64,000 nt of DNA from Streptomyces endocoffeicus (GCF_016741935.1 NZ_JAERRG010000005.1:62001-126000); one strand, 5' to 3'. Positions 1-8,716 are shown, counted from the first letter of the stretch. Numbers and translations: made by a program. The notes: generated by a model not told the origin, from the letters alone.

Positions 1-2373
1 GAGGCCCAGCGCGCGCAGGACGTCCAGCGCCGCCGCCCGCACCACCGGATCGGCCACGTCCAACCCGCCGACCAGGGGTTCGCGCAGAGCGGGCTCCGGG
101 GGCAGCACCTCGACCAGTTCGCGCAGCGAGGCCGCGGCATCGGCGCGTACGTCGGCGTCTGTGTCGGCCAGGGCCGCCGCGAGGGCCGGGCCGGTGCCCG
201 GTGGCGCGGTCTCGGTCAGCGCGGCGACGGCGGCACGGCGCACCGCGGGGTCGGGGTCGGCCAGATAGGGCCGGAGCGCGGCGAGTTCGGGCTGCTCCTC
301 GGCGACGGCGAGCAGTTCGAGGATGCGAGGAGAGGCGGCAGAGACAGGAGAGACGGCAGAGATGCCAGAGGCGGCAGAGACACCAGAGACGCCAGAGGCG
401 GCAGAGACGCCCGTGCCGGCGGACGGGACGCCCGTCCCCTCCTTACGGTCCTCATCCGCCCGTCCCGCCCTCGTCCCCGCCCCCGCCCGCGGCGCACTCT
501 CACGCGGCCCCGCCGTGGCCACCTGCTCCGGCCGCACCTCGCCGAGCGGGCGAGATGGCCCGCCCGCGGGTGCGTACTCCGCCACCGGGACGAGATACGG
601 GGCGACGGGACGCACGGTGAACTCCATCGCCCCCGACGCCGACTTGCGCAGATCCAGATGGTGCAGCCAGCCCTCGTCGTCGCGCAGCGGATGGTCGGTG
701 CGCTCGTGGTAAAGCCCCCACCGGCTCTCCGTCCTGGCCAGCGAGGAGCGCGCGGCCATCTCCGCGCAGTCGCGGATGAAGCTCACCTCGGCGCAGCGCA
801 TCAGCTCGTGGGGCGTGTGGGCGCCCATCTCGGCGATGTCCCCGCGCATCCGCTCGAACGCCTCGATGGCAAGTGAGAGCCGGGCGCCGCTCTTGGGCGG
901 GGCCACATAGTCGTTGACCAGGCGCCGGAGCTTGTACTCGACCTGCGGCTGCGGCGGCCCTCCGGGGTTCCGCAGCGGGGCGTAGATCAGCTCATGCGCC
1001 TCGGCGAGCTGCTCCGGGGGCAGTTCGCCCTGGTACGCCGACTGGCGGGAGGCGTCCTCGCCCGCCAGGTCGCCGAAGACAAAGGCCCCGATCATGTAGT
1101 TGTGCGGTACGCAGGCCAGGTCACCGGCCGCGTACAGCCCGGGGACCGTGGTCCGGGCGTGGGCGTCGACCCGCACCCCCGAGGCCGAGTGGCCGCCGCA
1201 CAGCCCGATCTCGGAGATGTGCATCTCCACGTCGTGGGTGCGGTAGTCATGGCCGCGCCCGGCGTGGAAGGTGGCACGGGTGGGGCGTTCGGTGGAGTGC
1301 AGGATGGACTCCAGCGCGGCCACCGACTCCTCGGGCAGATGGCTGAGCTTGAGGTAGACCGGGCCGCGCTCGCTCGCCACCTCCGCCGCGAACTCCGACA
1401 TCATCTGCCCCGACCAGTAGTCGGAGTCGACGAACCGCTCACCGTGCCGGTTGACCTGGTAGCCGCCGAAGGGATTGGCGACATAGGCGCAGGCCGGGCC
1501 GTTGTAGTCCTTGATCAGCGGGTTGATCTGGAAGCATTCGATCCCGGTCAGTTCGGCGCCCGCGTGATACGCCATGGCGTAGCCGTCGCCCGCGTTGGTG
1601 GGGTTCTCGTACGTCCCGTAGAGATAGCCGCTCGCGGGCAGTCCGAGCCGCCCGCAGGCGCCGGTGGCCAGGATCACCGCCCCGGCGCGCACGGTGACGA
1701 ACCGGCCGGTGCGGGTGTGGAATCCGGCGGCGCCGACGGCCCGGCCGCCCGCGGTGAGCACCCGGACCGGCATCACCCGGTTCTCGATGCGGATCCGTTC
1801 GCGCATCTCGCGCCGCCGCAACTGCCGGTAGAGGACCTTCTTGACGTCCTTGCCTTCGGGCATCGGCAGTACGTACGAGCCGGAGCGGTGCACCCGGCGG
1901 ACCGCGTACTGGCCGTGCTCGTCCTTCTCGAACTTCACCCCGTACCGCTCCAGCCGCTGGACCATGGAGAAGCCGCGGGTGGCGGTCTGCCGCACGGTGG
2001 ACTGGTCGACGATGCCGTCGTTGGCGCGGGTGATCTCGGCCACGTAGTCATCGGGTTCGGCCCGGCCGGGGATGACGGCGTTGTTGACGCCGTCCATGCC
2101 CATGGCGAGCGCGCCCGAGTGGCGGACGTGTGCCTTTTCGAGGAGGAGGACGGAGGAGCCGTGCTCGGCGGCGGTGAGCGCCGCCATGGTGCCGGCCGTG
2201 CCGCCGCCGATGACGAGGACGTCGCAGGTCAGCTCCTCGGCCGCGGCGAGGGCGGGGATCTCCGCGGTCGCGGCGTCCGCCATGTGTTCCCCGTCCGCCA
2301 CGTGTTCCCCCTTCTCCACGTGCTCCCCGCTCTCCGGGTGCTCCCTGTGCTCGCTGCGCTCCCTGTTGTTCAC
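1..2373 (-). CDS. FRD/SDH/APS-reductase-like flavoprotein with C-terminal HEAT repeats (partial)
   Basis: The gene leaves the left edge, so its C-terminus is missing. The frame opens at a GTG (2373-2371), 14 bases after the ABC ATPase stop; an ATG 30 codons later (2283-2281) is the alternative start. Residues about 51-61 contain the dinucleotide-binding motif VLVIGGGTAG. A second FAD motif, GLYAAGD, is coded near 1120-1145, as in the fumarate reductase, succinate dehydrogenase and AprA flavoproteins. After the flavoprotein body come a Ser/Ala/Val-rich linker (about 323-420) and at least three helical HEAT-like units (positions 1-320, pattern ADPDPAVRRAAVAAL). The family oxidises or reduces a substrate at FAD and passes electrons to an iron-sulfur partner; the ferredoxin at 5487-5714 is the likely partner. 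Substrate unknown. AprA-like function is inferred only from the pairing with a two-cluster ferredoxin and a sulfonate-type importer. Confidence 0.85.
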   Translation of the reverse strand, partial: MNNRERSEHREHPESGEHVEKGEHVADGEHMADAATAEIPALAAAEELTCDVLVIGGGTAGTMAALTAAEHGSSVLLLEKAHVRHSGALAMGMDGVNNAVIPGRAEPDDYVAEITRANDGIVDQSTVRQTATRGFSMVQRLERYGVKFEKDEHGQYAVRRVHRSGSYVLPMPEGKDVKKVLYRQLRRREMRERIRIENRVMPVRVLTAGGRAVGAAGFHTRTGRFVTVRAGAVILATGACGRLGLPASGYLYGTYENPTNAGDGYAMAYHAGAELTGIECFQINPLIKDYNGPACAYVANPFGGYQVNRHGERFVDSDYWSGQMMSEFAAEVASERGPVYLKLSHLPEESVAALESILHSTERPTRATFHAGRGHDYRTHDVEMHISEIGLCGGHSASGVRVDAHARTTVPGLYAAGDLACVPHNYMIGAFVFGDLAGEDASRQSAYQGELPPEQLAEAHELIYAPLRNPGGPPQPQVEYKLRRLVNDYVAPPKSGARLSLAIEAFERMRGDIAEMGAHTPHELMRCAEVSFIRDCAEMAARSSLARTESRWGLYHERTDHPLRDDEGWLHHLDLRKSASGAMEFTVRPVAPYLVPVAEYAPAGGPSRPLGEVRPEQVATAGPRESAPRAGAGTRAGRADEDRKEGTGVPSAGTGVSAASGVSGVSAASGISAVSPVSAASPRILELLAVAEEQPELAALRPYLADPDPAVRRAAVAALTETAPPGTGPALAAALADTDADVRADAAASLRELVEVLPPEPALREPLVGGLDVADPVVRAAALDVLRALGL

Positions 2374-2387
2374 GCCAGTTGGGCCTT

Positions 2388-3197
2388 TCACATGCCGAGG
2401 GATTCGAGGACCTGACGCCGCAGCGCGACGGTCGCCGCGGCGTCATGGGCGGCGCGCTCGCGCGGATGCGGGATGTCCAGCACCCGGCCGCCGCCCTCCG
2501 CACCGCCCAGCAGCGCCACCCGGTCGCCGAGGAACAGCGCCTCGTCCACGTCGTGGGTGACGAAGACGACGGTGGCGCGGGTGCCCTGGAGCACCTGGAC
2601 CAGCAGCCGCTGCATCCCGGCGCGGGTCTGTGCGTCGAGCGCGCCGAACGGCTCGTCCATCAGGACGGCGCGCGGCTCGCCGACGAGCGCCCGGGCGAGC
2701 TGGGCCCGCTGCCGCTGGCCGCCCGAGACCAGGTGCGGCAGCCGCCCGCTGTGCTCGGCGAGCCCGACGCGCTCCAGCCACGCCTCGGCCCGGCCGCGGC
2801 GCTCGGCGCGCGGTACGCCCCGTATGGCGAGCGGGAGTTCGACGTTGGCGCGCAGGGTGCGCCAGGGCAGCAGCGCGTCCTCCTGGAAGATCAGCGCCCG
2901 GTCGGCGTGCGGCCGGGTGATCGCGGTGCCGTCCTGGGTGACCCGCCCGCCGAGGGCCGGCAGCAGCCCGGCGAGCGTGCGCAGCAGGGTGGATTTGCCG
3001 CATCCGGACGGGCCGACGACCGTAAGGATGTCACCGGGCGGGACCTCCAGGTCGAGGCCGTGGAGGACGGGTGCGCCGGGGCGGCCGAGGGCGGCGTCCT
3101 CCAGGCGCAGCCGCACGCCCGGCGGGGCGGCTTCGGTGGCCGGAGTGGCCGGGGTGGCCGAGGTGGCCGAGGTGGTGGTGACGTCGGATGTGCTCAC
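2388..3197 (-). CDS. ABC transporter ATP-binding protein, nitrate/sulfonate/taurine type
   Basis: 269-residue cytoplasmic ATPase that would power import by the neighbouring permease. Visible motifs: Walker A GPSGCGKST, Q-loop LIFQEDALLPW, signature LVSGGQRQRAQLARAL, Walker B AVLMDEPFGALD and the H-loop VVFVTHDVDEAL. This is the SsuB/TauB layout and length. I chose the GTG at 3197-3195, which overlaps the permease stop as GTGA; a longer frame extends to 3260 but would run 67 bases into the permease gene. An Ala/Thr-rich stretch (about residues 5-25) precedes the domain. It is the penultimate gene of the operon, with 14 bases to the flavoprotein gene, which suggests cotranscription. Substrate specificity cannot be read from the ATPase. 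Confidence 0.92.
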   Translation of the reverse strand: MSTSDVTTTSATSATPATPATEAAPPGVRLRLEDAALGRPGAPVLHGLDLEVPPGDILTVVGPSGCGKSTLLRTLAGLLPALGGRVTQDGTAITRPHADRALIFQEDALLPWRTLRANVELPLAIRGVPRAERRGRAEAWLERVGLAEHSGRLPHLVSGGQRQRAQLARALVGEPRAVLMDEPFGALDAQTRAGMQRLLVQVLQGTRATVVFVTHDVDEALFLGDRVALLGGAEGGGRVLDIPHPRERAAHDAAATVALRRQVLESLGM

Positions 3198-4120
3198 GGG
3201 GTGGCCGCCTCCTTGCGCGTGGGCGCCGGCCGGCCCGTGGTCTCCGTACGGGGCAGCCACCGGGTCAGTCGCCGTCCGGCCAGCTCGACCGCCGTGGAGG
3301 TGAGCCAGCCGAGCACGCCGATCGTGGTCATGCCGACGAAGACGCCCGGGTAGTCGACGATCGTGTAGTCCTGCCAGGTGCGGTAGCCGACGCCGTAGGC
3401 CCCGGAGATCATTTCGGCGGAGATCACACAGATCCAGGAGACGCCGATGCCGACGGAGAGCCCGCCGAGGATTCCCGGCAGCGCCCCGGGCAGGACGACG
3501 GACACCAGGACGCGTCCGCGCCCGCCGCCCATGGTCAGCACCGCCTCCTCCCAGACGGGCGCCAGCGCGCGGACCGCGTGCCGGGTGCTCACCATGACCG
3601 GGAAGAAGGCGGCGGTGAAGGTGATGAAGACGATCCCCTGCTCATTGCTGGGGAACATCAGGATCGCCACCGGCACCAGCGCGATGGCCGGGATCGGTCG
3701 GCACACCTCGAGGACGGGGCCGAGCAGATCGGATACGAGCGGGGAGCGGGCGATGGCGGTGCCGACCGCCATGCCCAGGACGGCGGCGAGCACGAACCCG
3801 GTGAGGATGCGGCTGAGGGAATCGGTCAGATCCTGCCAGTAGGCGCCGGTGCCGAGGCGGTCGGCGAACTCCCGGACCACATCGGTGGCGGACGGGAACT
3901 GAGCGAAACGCAGCCACAGGTTGACGTCGAGGGCGGTGAGCAGCTGCCACAGGCCGAGCGCGGCCAGCAGCGAACCGGCCCGCAGGGTGTGGCGGACCCA
4001 GGGGCGGCGCCGAAGCGGCCGGGGCGCGGCGGCGCGGGCTCCGGCTCCGGAGGCATCCGGAGCCGGGCGGGACCGTACGGACGAGGTGGGCGCGCTCATC
4101 GGGCCGGTGGGCGCGCTCAT
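3194..4120 (-). CDS. ABC transporter permease, SsuC/TauC-like
   Basis: 308-residue inner-membrane permease with about six hydrophobic segments. The conserved cytoplasmic EAA-type loop (LPGALPGILGGLSVGIGVSW) docks onto the ATPase. The start is the ATG at 4120-4118, which overlaps the substrate-binding-protein stop as ATGA. A second in-frame ATG lies 21 bases downstream because the first codons are a direct repeat (MSAPTGP then MSAPTSS), so either could be used. Its stop overlaps the ATPase GTG. The sequence best fits the nitrate/sulfonate/taurine permease family (BPD_transp_1). Translational coupling on both sides argues that permease, binding protein and ATPase are made in balance. Confidence 0.92.
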   Translation of the reverse strand: MSAPTGPMSAPTSSVRSRPAPDASGAGARAAAPRPLRRRPWVRHTLRAGSLLAALGLWQLLTALDVNLWLRFAQFPSATDVVREFADRLGTGAYWQDLTDSLSRILTGFVLAAVLGMAVGTAIARSPLVSDLLGPVLEVCRPIPAIALVPVAILMFPSNEQGIVFITFTAAFFPVMVSTRHAVRALAPVWEEAVLTMGGGRGRVLVSVVLPGALPGILGGLSVGIGVSWICVISAEMISGAYGVGYRTWQDYTIVDYPGVFVGMTTIGVLGWLTSTAVELAGRRLTRWLPRTETTGRPAPTRKEAATP

Positions 4121-5475
4121 CGGGCCGCCGCCAGGGCCGCCGGGTAGCCGACGGTGCGGGCGCCGGGGTGACCCGCGATCCAGCCGCGGGCGTTGTCCGG
4201 GGTGACGAAGGCGCGCAGATCGCGGCCGTCGCGGACCCAGATCGCCCGGTTCGCGAACCACCGGGTGCCGGTGGCCGCGTCGGGTACGTAGCCGGCCCGG
4301 ACGCGGTCGCGGTGGCTTCCGGCGAAGCGCAGCAGCTCGGTGGGGGTGGCGAAGGTGCGGAGCCGGTCCTCGCCCTTGAGCCAGAGCTGGTTCGGGGAGG
4401 CGGGCGGGGTGGCGCGCAGCGCCTTGGCGTAGGCGTCCGCGCTTCCGTACGCCCGTTTGAGATAGCGGTCGTCGACAAAGGACGACACGTCGACCGGGCC
4501 GACCAGTTTGGCGTCACGCAGCACCGGGACGTCCTTCTTGAGCGCGGCGGTCAGCCGCGGCTTGAGGGTCGGGTCGAAGGTCGCGATGCCCCCGGTGCCG
4601 TTGTAGAGGTAGACCACTTCGGGCGGCAGCCCGGTCGCGGTGGCGACCTTACGGGCGGCGTCGAGCGGATGGGCGCGCAGATAGCGGGTGGCGTCGATCT
4701 GGGCGGCGAGGAACGCCTGGACGACGGCCGGGTGCTCGTCGGCGAACGCCTTGCGCGTGGTGACCCCGTGGAAGGTGGGGAGGTTCAGCCGGGCGCCGTC
4801 GTACAGCGCCTTGGCCTTGCCCTGGAAGGCGAGCAGCCCCGGCCAGGCCACGAACTGCGAGAGGGCGTCCGCGCTGCCCGCCTCGAGGGCCGAGGCGCCC
4901 ACGGCGGGCTGCTGGTTGAGCTTGTGGATGCCGCCCTCGGGGTCGATGCCCGCCTGCTGCAGGGCGCGTACGAGCGTGCCGTCCGCGGCGGAGCCGACGC
5001 TGGTGGAGACGTTCTTGCCGCGCAGCCCGGACAGGGCGCGCAGGGTGGAACCGGGCGCGGTGAGGACCGTATTGAGGCCACCGCGCAGGTTGTAGCCGGT
5101 GACGGAGACGAGGCGGGTCGGCGCGTTCAGCTGGGTGCCGCGACCGGAGTTGATCAGGAGCGGGAAGTCGCCCATCGATCCGATGTCGACCTTACCGGCG
5201 ACCATCTGCGCGGTGATGGGCGCTCCGGTGGCGTAGTCCTCCCACTTCACCTTGTACGTATGGCCGTCGCGGCGGCCCAGGGCGCGCAGCTCGCGTTCGA
5301 AGGCGCCGAGCGAGCGCAGCAGGGTGCCCGCGGTCACGGTGTTGATGGTCTTGGACTGGTAGCCGACGGTGACGGTCACGGTCTTGCCGTCCGCGTCCGC
5401 GTCGCCGCCGCAGCCGGTGAGGGACAGCAGCAGGGCGCCGGCGGCGAGGGCCGCGGGGAGGGTCGTGCGCTGCAT
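4117..5475 (-). CDS. ABC transporter substrate-binding lipoprotein with C-terminal extension
   Basis: 452 residues. The signal peptide ends in a lipobox with Cys22 (LSLTGC), so the protein should be anchored on the outer face of the membrane. Residues about 35-360 resemble the SsuA/TauA/NMT1 periplasmic-binding fold (for example VTVGYQSKTINTVTAG and GSMGDFPLLINSG). The last roughly 90 residues, from about LWLKGEDRLRTF to the end, are extra relative to the usual length near 330 and show two similar beta/alpha-like passages (FATPTELLRFAGSHRDRV and AFVTPDNARGWIAGHPG). The start ATG at 5475 is preferred over an upstream in-frame start at 5565 because it is followed directly by the signal peptide. 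Eleven bases separate it from the ferredoxin gene. Confidence 0.9.
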   Translation of the reverse strand: MQRTTLPAALAAGALLLSLTGCGGDADADGKTVTVTVGYQSKTINTVTAGTLLRSLGAFERELRALGRRDGHTYKVKWEDYATGAPITAQMVAGKVDIGSMGDFPLLINSGRGTQLNAPTRLVSVTGYNLRGGLNTVLTAPGSTLRALSGLRGKNVSTSVGSAADGTLVRALQQAGIDPEGGIHKLNQQPAVGASALEAGSADALSQFVAWPGLLAFQGKAKALYDGARLNLPTFHGVTTRKAFADEHPAVVQAFLAAQIDATRYLRAHPLDAARKVATATGLPPEVVYLYNGTGGIATFDPTLKPRLTAALKKDVPVLRDAKLVGPVDVSSFVDDRYLKRAYGSADAYAKALRATPPASPNQLWLKGEDRLRTFATPTELLRFAGSHRDRVRAGYVPDAATGTRWFANRAIWVRDGRDLRAFVTPDNARGWIAGHPGARTVGYPAALAAAR

Positions 5476-5486
5476 CGAGGGGCCTT

Positions 5487-5714
5487 TCACCTCAGGAGAT
5501 AGGGCATGTTGACCGTGACCGCGCCGGTGGGACAGCGGGCGGCGCACGGGCCGCAGTACCAGCACTCGTCGACGTGCATGTACGCCTTACCGCTGTCGGG
5601 GTGGATCGCGAGGGAGTCGAGGGGGCACATGTCCACGCACAGGGTGCAGCCGTCGATGCACTTGGACTCGTCGATCGTCACCGGCACATCGGCACGCTGG
5701 GGCGCCAGAGGCAT
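5487..5714 (-). CDS. Two-[4Fe-4S] ferredoxin, AprB-like
   Basis: 75-residue electron carrier. Cluster motif one is C19-x3-C23-x2-C26-x3-C30-P, with one more residue than the usual first spacing. Motif two is C51-x2-C54-x2-C57-x3-C61-P. The core MHVDECWYCGPCAARCP matches ferredoxins that pair with APS-reductase or fumarate-reductase-like flavoproteins. It lies between the GntR gene (54 bases away) and the transporter genes, all on the minus strand. It is probably the redox partner of the flavoprotein at the far end of the operon. That pairing is inference; no fused or adjacent reductase domain is seen. Confidence 0.9.
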   Translation of the reverse strand: MPLAPQRADVPVTIDESKCIDGCTLCVDMCPLDSLAIHPDSGKAYMHVDECWYCGPCAARCPTGAVTVNMPYLLR

Positions 5715-5768
5715 GGCTGTCTCCAGGGAAGGGCGTGAAGGGGCAGAGGGTGTTGTGGTGGGTGGGTC

Positions 5769-6539
5769 TCAGGCGGTGCGGCGCAACTGGCCGCTCATGG
5801 TGATCCGGTCGCCGCGGAACCGGATGAACTCCAGGTCCACCGGGCGTCCATCGCACAGATGGGTGAGCCGCTCCAGCATCAGGACCGCCGCACCGCGCGG
5901 GGCCTGCAGAACGGCGGCCGAGTGGGCGTCGGCGTTGACGGCCTCGAGGGTGATCTCGGCGGTGCCCAGGGGCTGTCCGGTGATCTTCTCGATCAGCCGG
6001 AAGACATCGGTGTTCTCCAGGTCGGCGCCGATGAGGTCGGCGCCGATGTCCATCGGGAGGTAGGTGAGGTCGAGGGAGAGCGGGAGTCCGCCGAGTCGGC
6101 GCAGCCGCTCGACGTAGAGGACGTCGGAACGGGCGGGGACGCCCAGCCGGTCCGCCACACAGGCGGGCGCGGGGACGGGGCCGACGGTGCGCACCTCATT
6201 GCTGACCCGGCCGTGCTCGTGGAGGGTCTCGGCCAGGCCCATCAGCCGGTCCAGGCCGTGCGGGTACTTCTCCGCGACCACGACCGTGCCCACTCCCGGC
6301 TGCCGCTCCACCAGGCGTTCGGAGCGCAGCAGGTCGAGCGCCTGGCGCACGGTGTTGCGGGAGGCGCCGTAGTCCTGGCCGAGCGCGTCCTCCAGGGGGA
6401 GCACGCCCCCGGGGAAGCCGCCGGTGAGGACCTGGTGGCGGAGCAGATCGGCGAGTTGCCGTGCCCGGTCGGCACGGAGCCGGCGGCGGCGCGCGGCGGC
6501 GACCGGCGGGGCGTGCTCGCGGGGGCGTTCGGCTGGCAT
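5769..6539 (-). CDS. GntR/HutC-family transcriptional regulator
   Basis: 256 residues. An N-terminal winged helix-turn-helix (about 25-90, with YGASRNTVRQALDLLRSERLVERQPGVGT) is followed by a UTRA-type ligand domain (about 100-250), the HutC subfamily layout. The ATG at 6539 has a GGAG eight bases upstream. It is the first gene of the minus-strand ferredoxin/ABC/flavoprotein operon, so it most likely controls its own operon in response to a small effector, perhaps the imported substrate. No palindromic operator stood out by eye in the 226-base upstream gap. Confidence 0.9.
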   Translation of the reverse strand: MPAERPREHAPPVAAARRRRLRADRARQLADLLRHQVLTGGFPGGVLPLEDALGQDYGASRNTVRQALDLLRSERLVERQPGVGTVVVAEKYPHGLDRLMGLAETLHEHGRVSNEVRTVGPVPAPACVADRLGVPARSDVLYVERLRRLGGLPLSLDLTYLPMDIGADLIGADLENTDVFRLIEKITGQPLGTAEITLEAVNADAHSAAVLQAPRGAAVLMLERLTHLCDGRPVDLEFIRFRGDRITMSGQLRRTA

Positions 6540-6703
6540 CGGCCGGCTCCGGGGGTGTGCTGGTCGGGGGGTCGTATCGGGACCATACCGACGGGGCCGG
6601 GCCGATGGTGTTGCCGAAGTATTGCGCCACCTGACGGCGGCTTCCCTACCGCTTCTGCCTGCGGTTTCGTGTCCGCGGCGGCAAGATCTGCCACTGTGCG
6701 CGG

Positions 6704-6737
6704 CGGGCCCCCGGCGCGCGGGCGCGCCAGGGGCCCG
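6704..6737 (-). terminator. Hairpin after the small lipoprotein gene
   Basis: Inverted repeat with 15-base arms (6704-6718 and 6723-6737), one mismatch and a four-base loop. It lies 30 bases beyond the stop of the minus-strand lipoprotein gene, between it and the GntR gene. There is no T-run, which is common for GC-rich actinomycete terminators. Confidence 0.5.
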
Positions 6738-6765
6738 GGACGCCGGTGGGGTCCGGCGCCGTGGT

Positions 6766-7275
6766 TCAGCCGGTCGGGAGGCCGGTCGCCAGATCGGTCG
6801 GGATATCGGTCGGGAGGCCGGAGGGCAGCGACGTCGGAAGGCCCGAGGGGAGGTCGCTGGGCGAGGTCGTCTTGATGAACGTGTCGTTCTTGGCGAGCGC
6901 GTCCCAGTCGACCGTGAGGGTCTTGCCGTCCGCGCCGGCGGTGACCTTGCCCGCGCTGCGGTCGGTGTTGCCGTCGGCGCACTTGAGCATGAGCATCTTC
7001 CCGCCCATGTCGGCGTACTCGCCGTTGCAGATGTGCTTGTCGGCCATCAGGACGGCCTTCTTGCCGCTGATGGACAGGATGACGGCCCCCTCACCGGCCT
7101 TCGCCACATAGGTGCCGGAGACCTTCGTGTCCGCGCCCCCCTCCGCCGGGGCGCTCGACTCGGAGGAGGGGTCCTTGGAAGTGTCCTTCTTGTCGTCGCC
7201 ACCGTCACTGCCGCATGCGGTCAGCAACAGGGCGGCCGCCACCGCCGTGCCGGCGATGCTCACTGCCTTCTTCAC
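6766..7275 (-). CDS. Small lipoprotein with Pro/Leu/Thr-rich repeat tail
   Basis: 169 residues. GTG start at 7275 with AGGAG upstream. The signal peptide ends in a lipobox at Cys21 (LLLTAC), followed by an acidic Ser/Asp/Lys linker. A compact domain (about 50-135) includes VSGTYVAKAGEGAVILSIS and has two cysteines (HICNGEY and LKCADGN) that could form a disulfide. The last 30 residues are short repeats (DLPSGLPTSLPSGLPTDIPT). I do not recognise a characterised family. It follows fumarylacetoacetase by 60 bases on the same strand, but no functional link is evident. Confidence 0.8.
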   Translation of the reverse strand: MKKAVSIAGTAVAAALLLTACGSDGGDDKKDTSKDPSSESSAPAEGGADTKVSGTYVAKAGEGAVILSISGKKAVLMADKHICNGEYADMGGKMLMLKCADGNTDRSAGKVTAGADGKTLTVDWDALAKNDTFIKTTSPSDLPSGLPTSLPSGLPTDIPTDLATGLPTG

Positions 7276-7335
7276 GTGCTTCTCCTCGGTCGTCCGGGAT
7301 CGTCAGGGCAGGAGCACGACAAATTAGCAGCCGCG

Positions 7336-8586
7336 TCAGGGCGTGGCCGGGACCACCTGGCCGGTCACCTCGCCCAGGCCGATACGGGTCCCCTGCGGGC
7401 CCGGGGCCCAGGCCGTGACGGTCACCTCGTCGCCGTCCTCCAGGAAGGTCCGGGTGCCGTCGGGGAGCCGCAGGGATTCGCGGCCGCCCCAGGTGAGTTC
7501 GAGGAGACAGCCGAGTTCGTCCGGGCGCGGACCGCTGACCGTTCCGGAGGCGAAGAGGTCGCCGGTGCGCAGCGAGGCGCCGTTCACCGTCAGATGGGCG
7601 AGTTGCTGGGCGGCGGTCCAGTACATGGCGGAGAAGGGCGGGCGGGAGATCGTGTGGCCGTTGAGCGCGACCTCCAGGCGCAGATCGAGCCCGCCGGGCT
7701 CGGCGGCGCTGTCGTCCAGGTAGGGAAGGGGCGGGACGTCGCGGGCGGGAGGGCTGGTACGGGCGGCGGCGAGGGCGTCCAGCGGGGTGACCCAGGCGGC
7801 GAGCGAGGTGGCGAAGGACTTGCCGAGGAAGGGGCCGAGCGGGCGGTACTCCCACGCCTGGATGTCGCGCGCGGACCAGTCGTTGAGCAGACAGACGCCG
7901 AAGACGTGGTCGTGGAACCCGGAGAGCGGCACCGGTGTATTAACAGTGGAAGGGGCGCCGACGACGAAGGCCACCTCCGCTTCGAAGTCGAGGCGCAGGG
8001 AGGGGCCGAAGACCGGAGTGGGGGAGGAAGCGTGTGGTGCGGAGGTATCGGCCGGGGGCAGATGCTGGCCCTGCGGGCGGACGATGGGTGTGCCCGAGAC
8101 GAGGATGGTGCCGGCCCGGCCGTGGTAGCCGATCGGCATGTGCTTCCAGTTGGGGGTGAGCGCCTCGCCGTCGGGGCGGAAGATCCTGCCCGTATTGGTG
8201 GCGTGGTGCTCGCTCGCATAGAAGTCGGCGTAGTCGGCCACCTCGAAGGGGAGGTGGAGCGCCACCGTGGGGAGGGGGTGCATCAGGGGCTCGATGGTCG
8301 AGCGGTGCGCCGGGTCGGTCAGCCAGTCGAGCACCTCGGCGCGGACGGCCTGCCAGACCGGGCGGCCCGTGGCCATCAGCGGGTTGAGGGTGCCGGCGCC
8401 CAGCGGCTCGGCGTGCGGGGAGGCGGTGGCGGCCGCGGCGGCGCCCACGTCGAGCACATGGTTTCCGTAGCGCACCCCGATTTTCCGCAGATGAGGAGCG
8501 TGCGGCGCGGTGAAGACGCCATAGGGGAGGTTGTGCGGGCCGAAGGGGTCGCCTTCGGGCAGGTCCAGCGGGGATCGCTGCGGCAT
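7336..8586 (-). CDS. fahA: Fumarylacetoacetase
   Basis: 416 residues, normal length for FAH. The enzyme cleaves 4-fumarylacetoacetate to fumarate and acetoacetate, the last step of tyrosine/homogentisate breakdown. The N-terminal SH3-like domain begins PLDLPEGDPFGPHNLPYGVF. The C-terminal catalytic domain holds the metal and substrate motifs: FYASEHHATN (about 130), DFEAEVAFVVG, LLNDWSARDIQAWEY and LGPFLGKSFATSLAAWVTPL. The ATG at 8586 has GAGG about eight bases upstream. It is divergent from the ATP-grasp gene. No other homogentisate-pathway gene lies nearby. Confidence 0.95.
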   Translation of the reverse strand: MPQRSPLDLPEGDPFGPHNLPYGVFTAPHAPHLRKIGVRYGNHVLDVGAAAAATASPHAEPLGAGTLNPLMATGRPVWQAVRAEVLDWLTDPAHRSTIEPLMHPLPTVALHLPFEVADYADFYASEHHATNTGRIFRPDGEALTPNWKHMPIGYHGRAGTILVSGTPIVRPQGQHLPPADTSAPHASSPTPVFGPSLRLDFEAEVAFVVGAPSTVNTPVPLSGFHDHVFGVCLLNDWSARDIQAWEYRPLGPFLGKSFATSLAAWVTPLDALAAARTSPPARDVPPLPYLDDSAAEPGGLDLRLEVALNGHTISRPPFSAMYWTAAQQLAHLTVNGASLRTGDLFASGTVSGPRPDELGCLLELTWGGRESLRLPDGTRTFLEDGDEVTVTAWAPGPQGTRIGLGEVTGQVVPATP

Positions 8587-8716
8587 CGGGGCTGCCTCGC
8601 CTTCTCCTCGTCACTGTGGGACGCAGCACACCCTAAGGCGCGGAGAGAGAAGGGAAGAAAGGAAGATGGCGTTGTGTCGGCTACTCCCTAAAGATATGGC
8701 AATGTCCGGAAAATCC

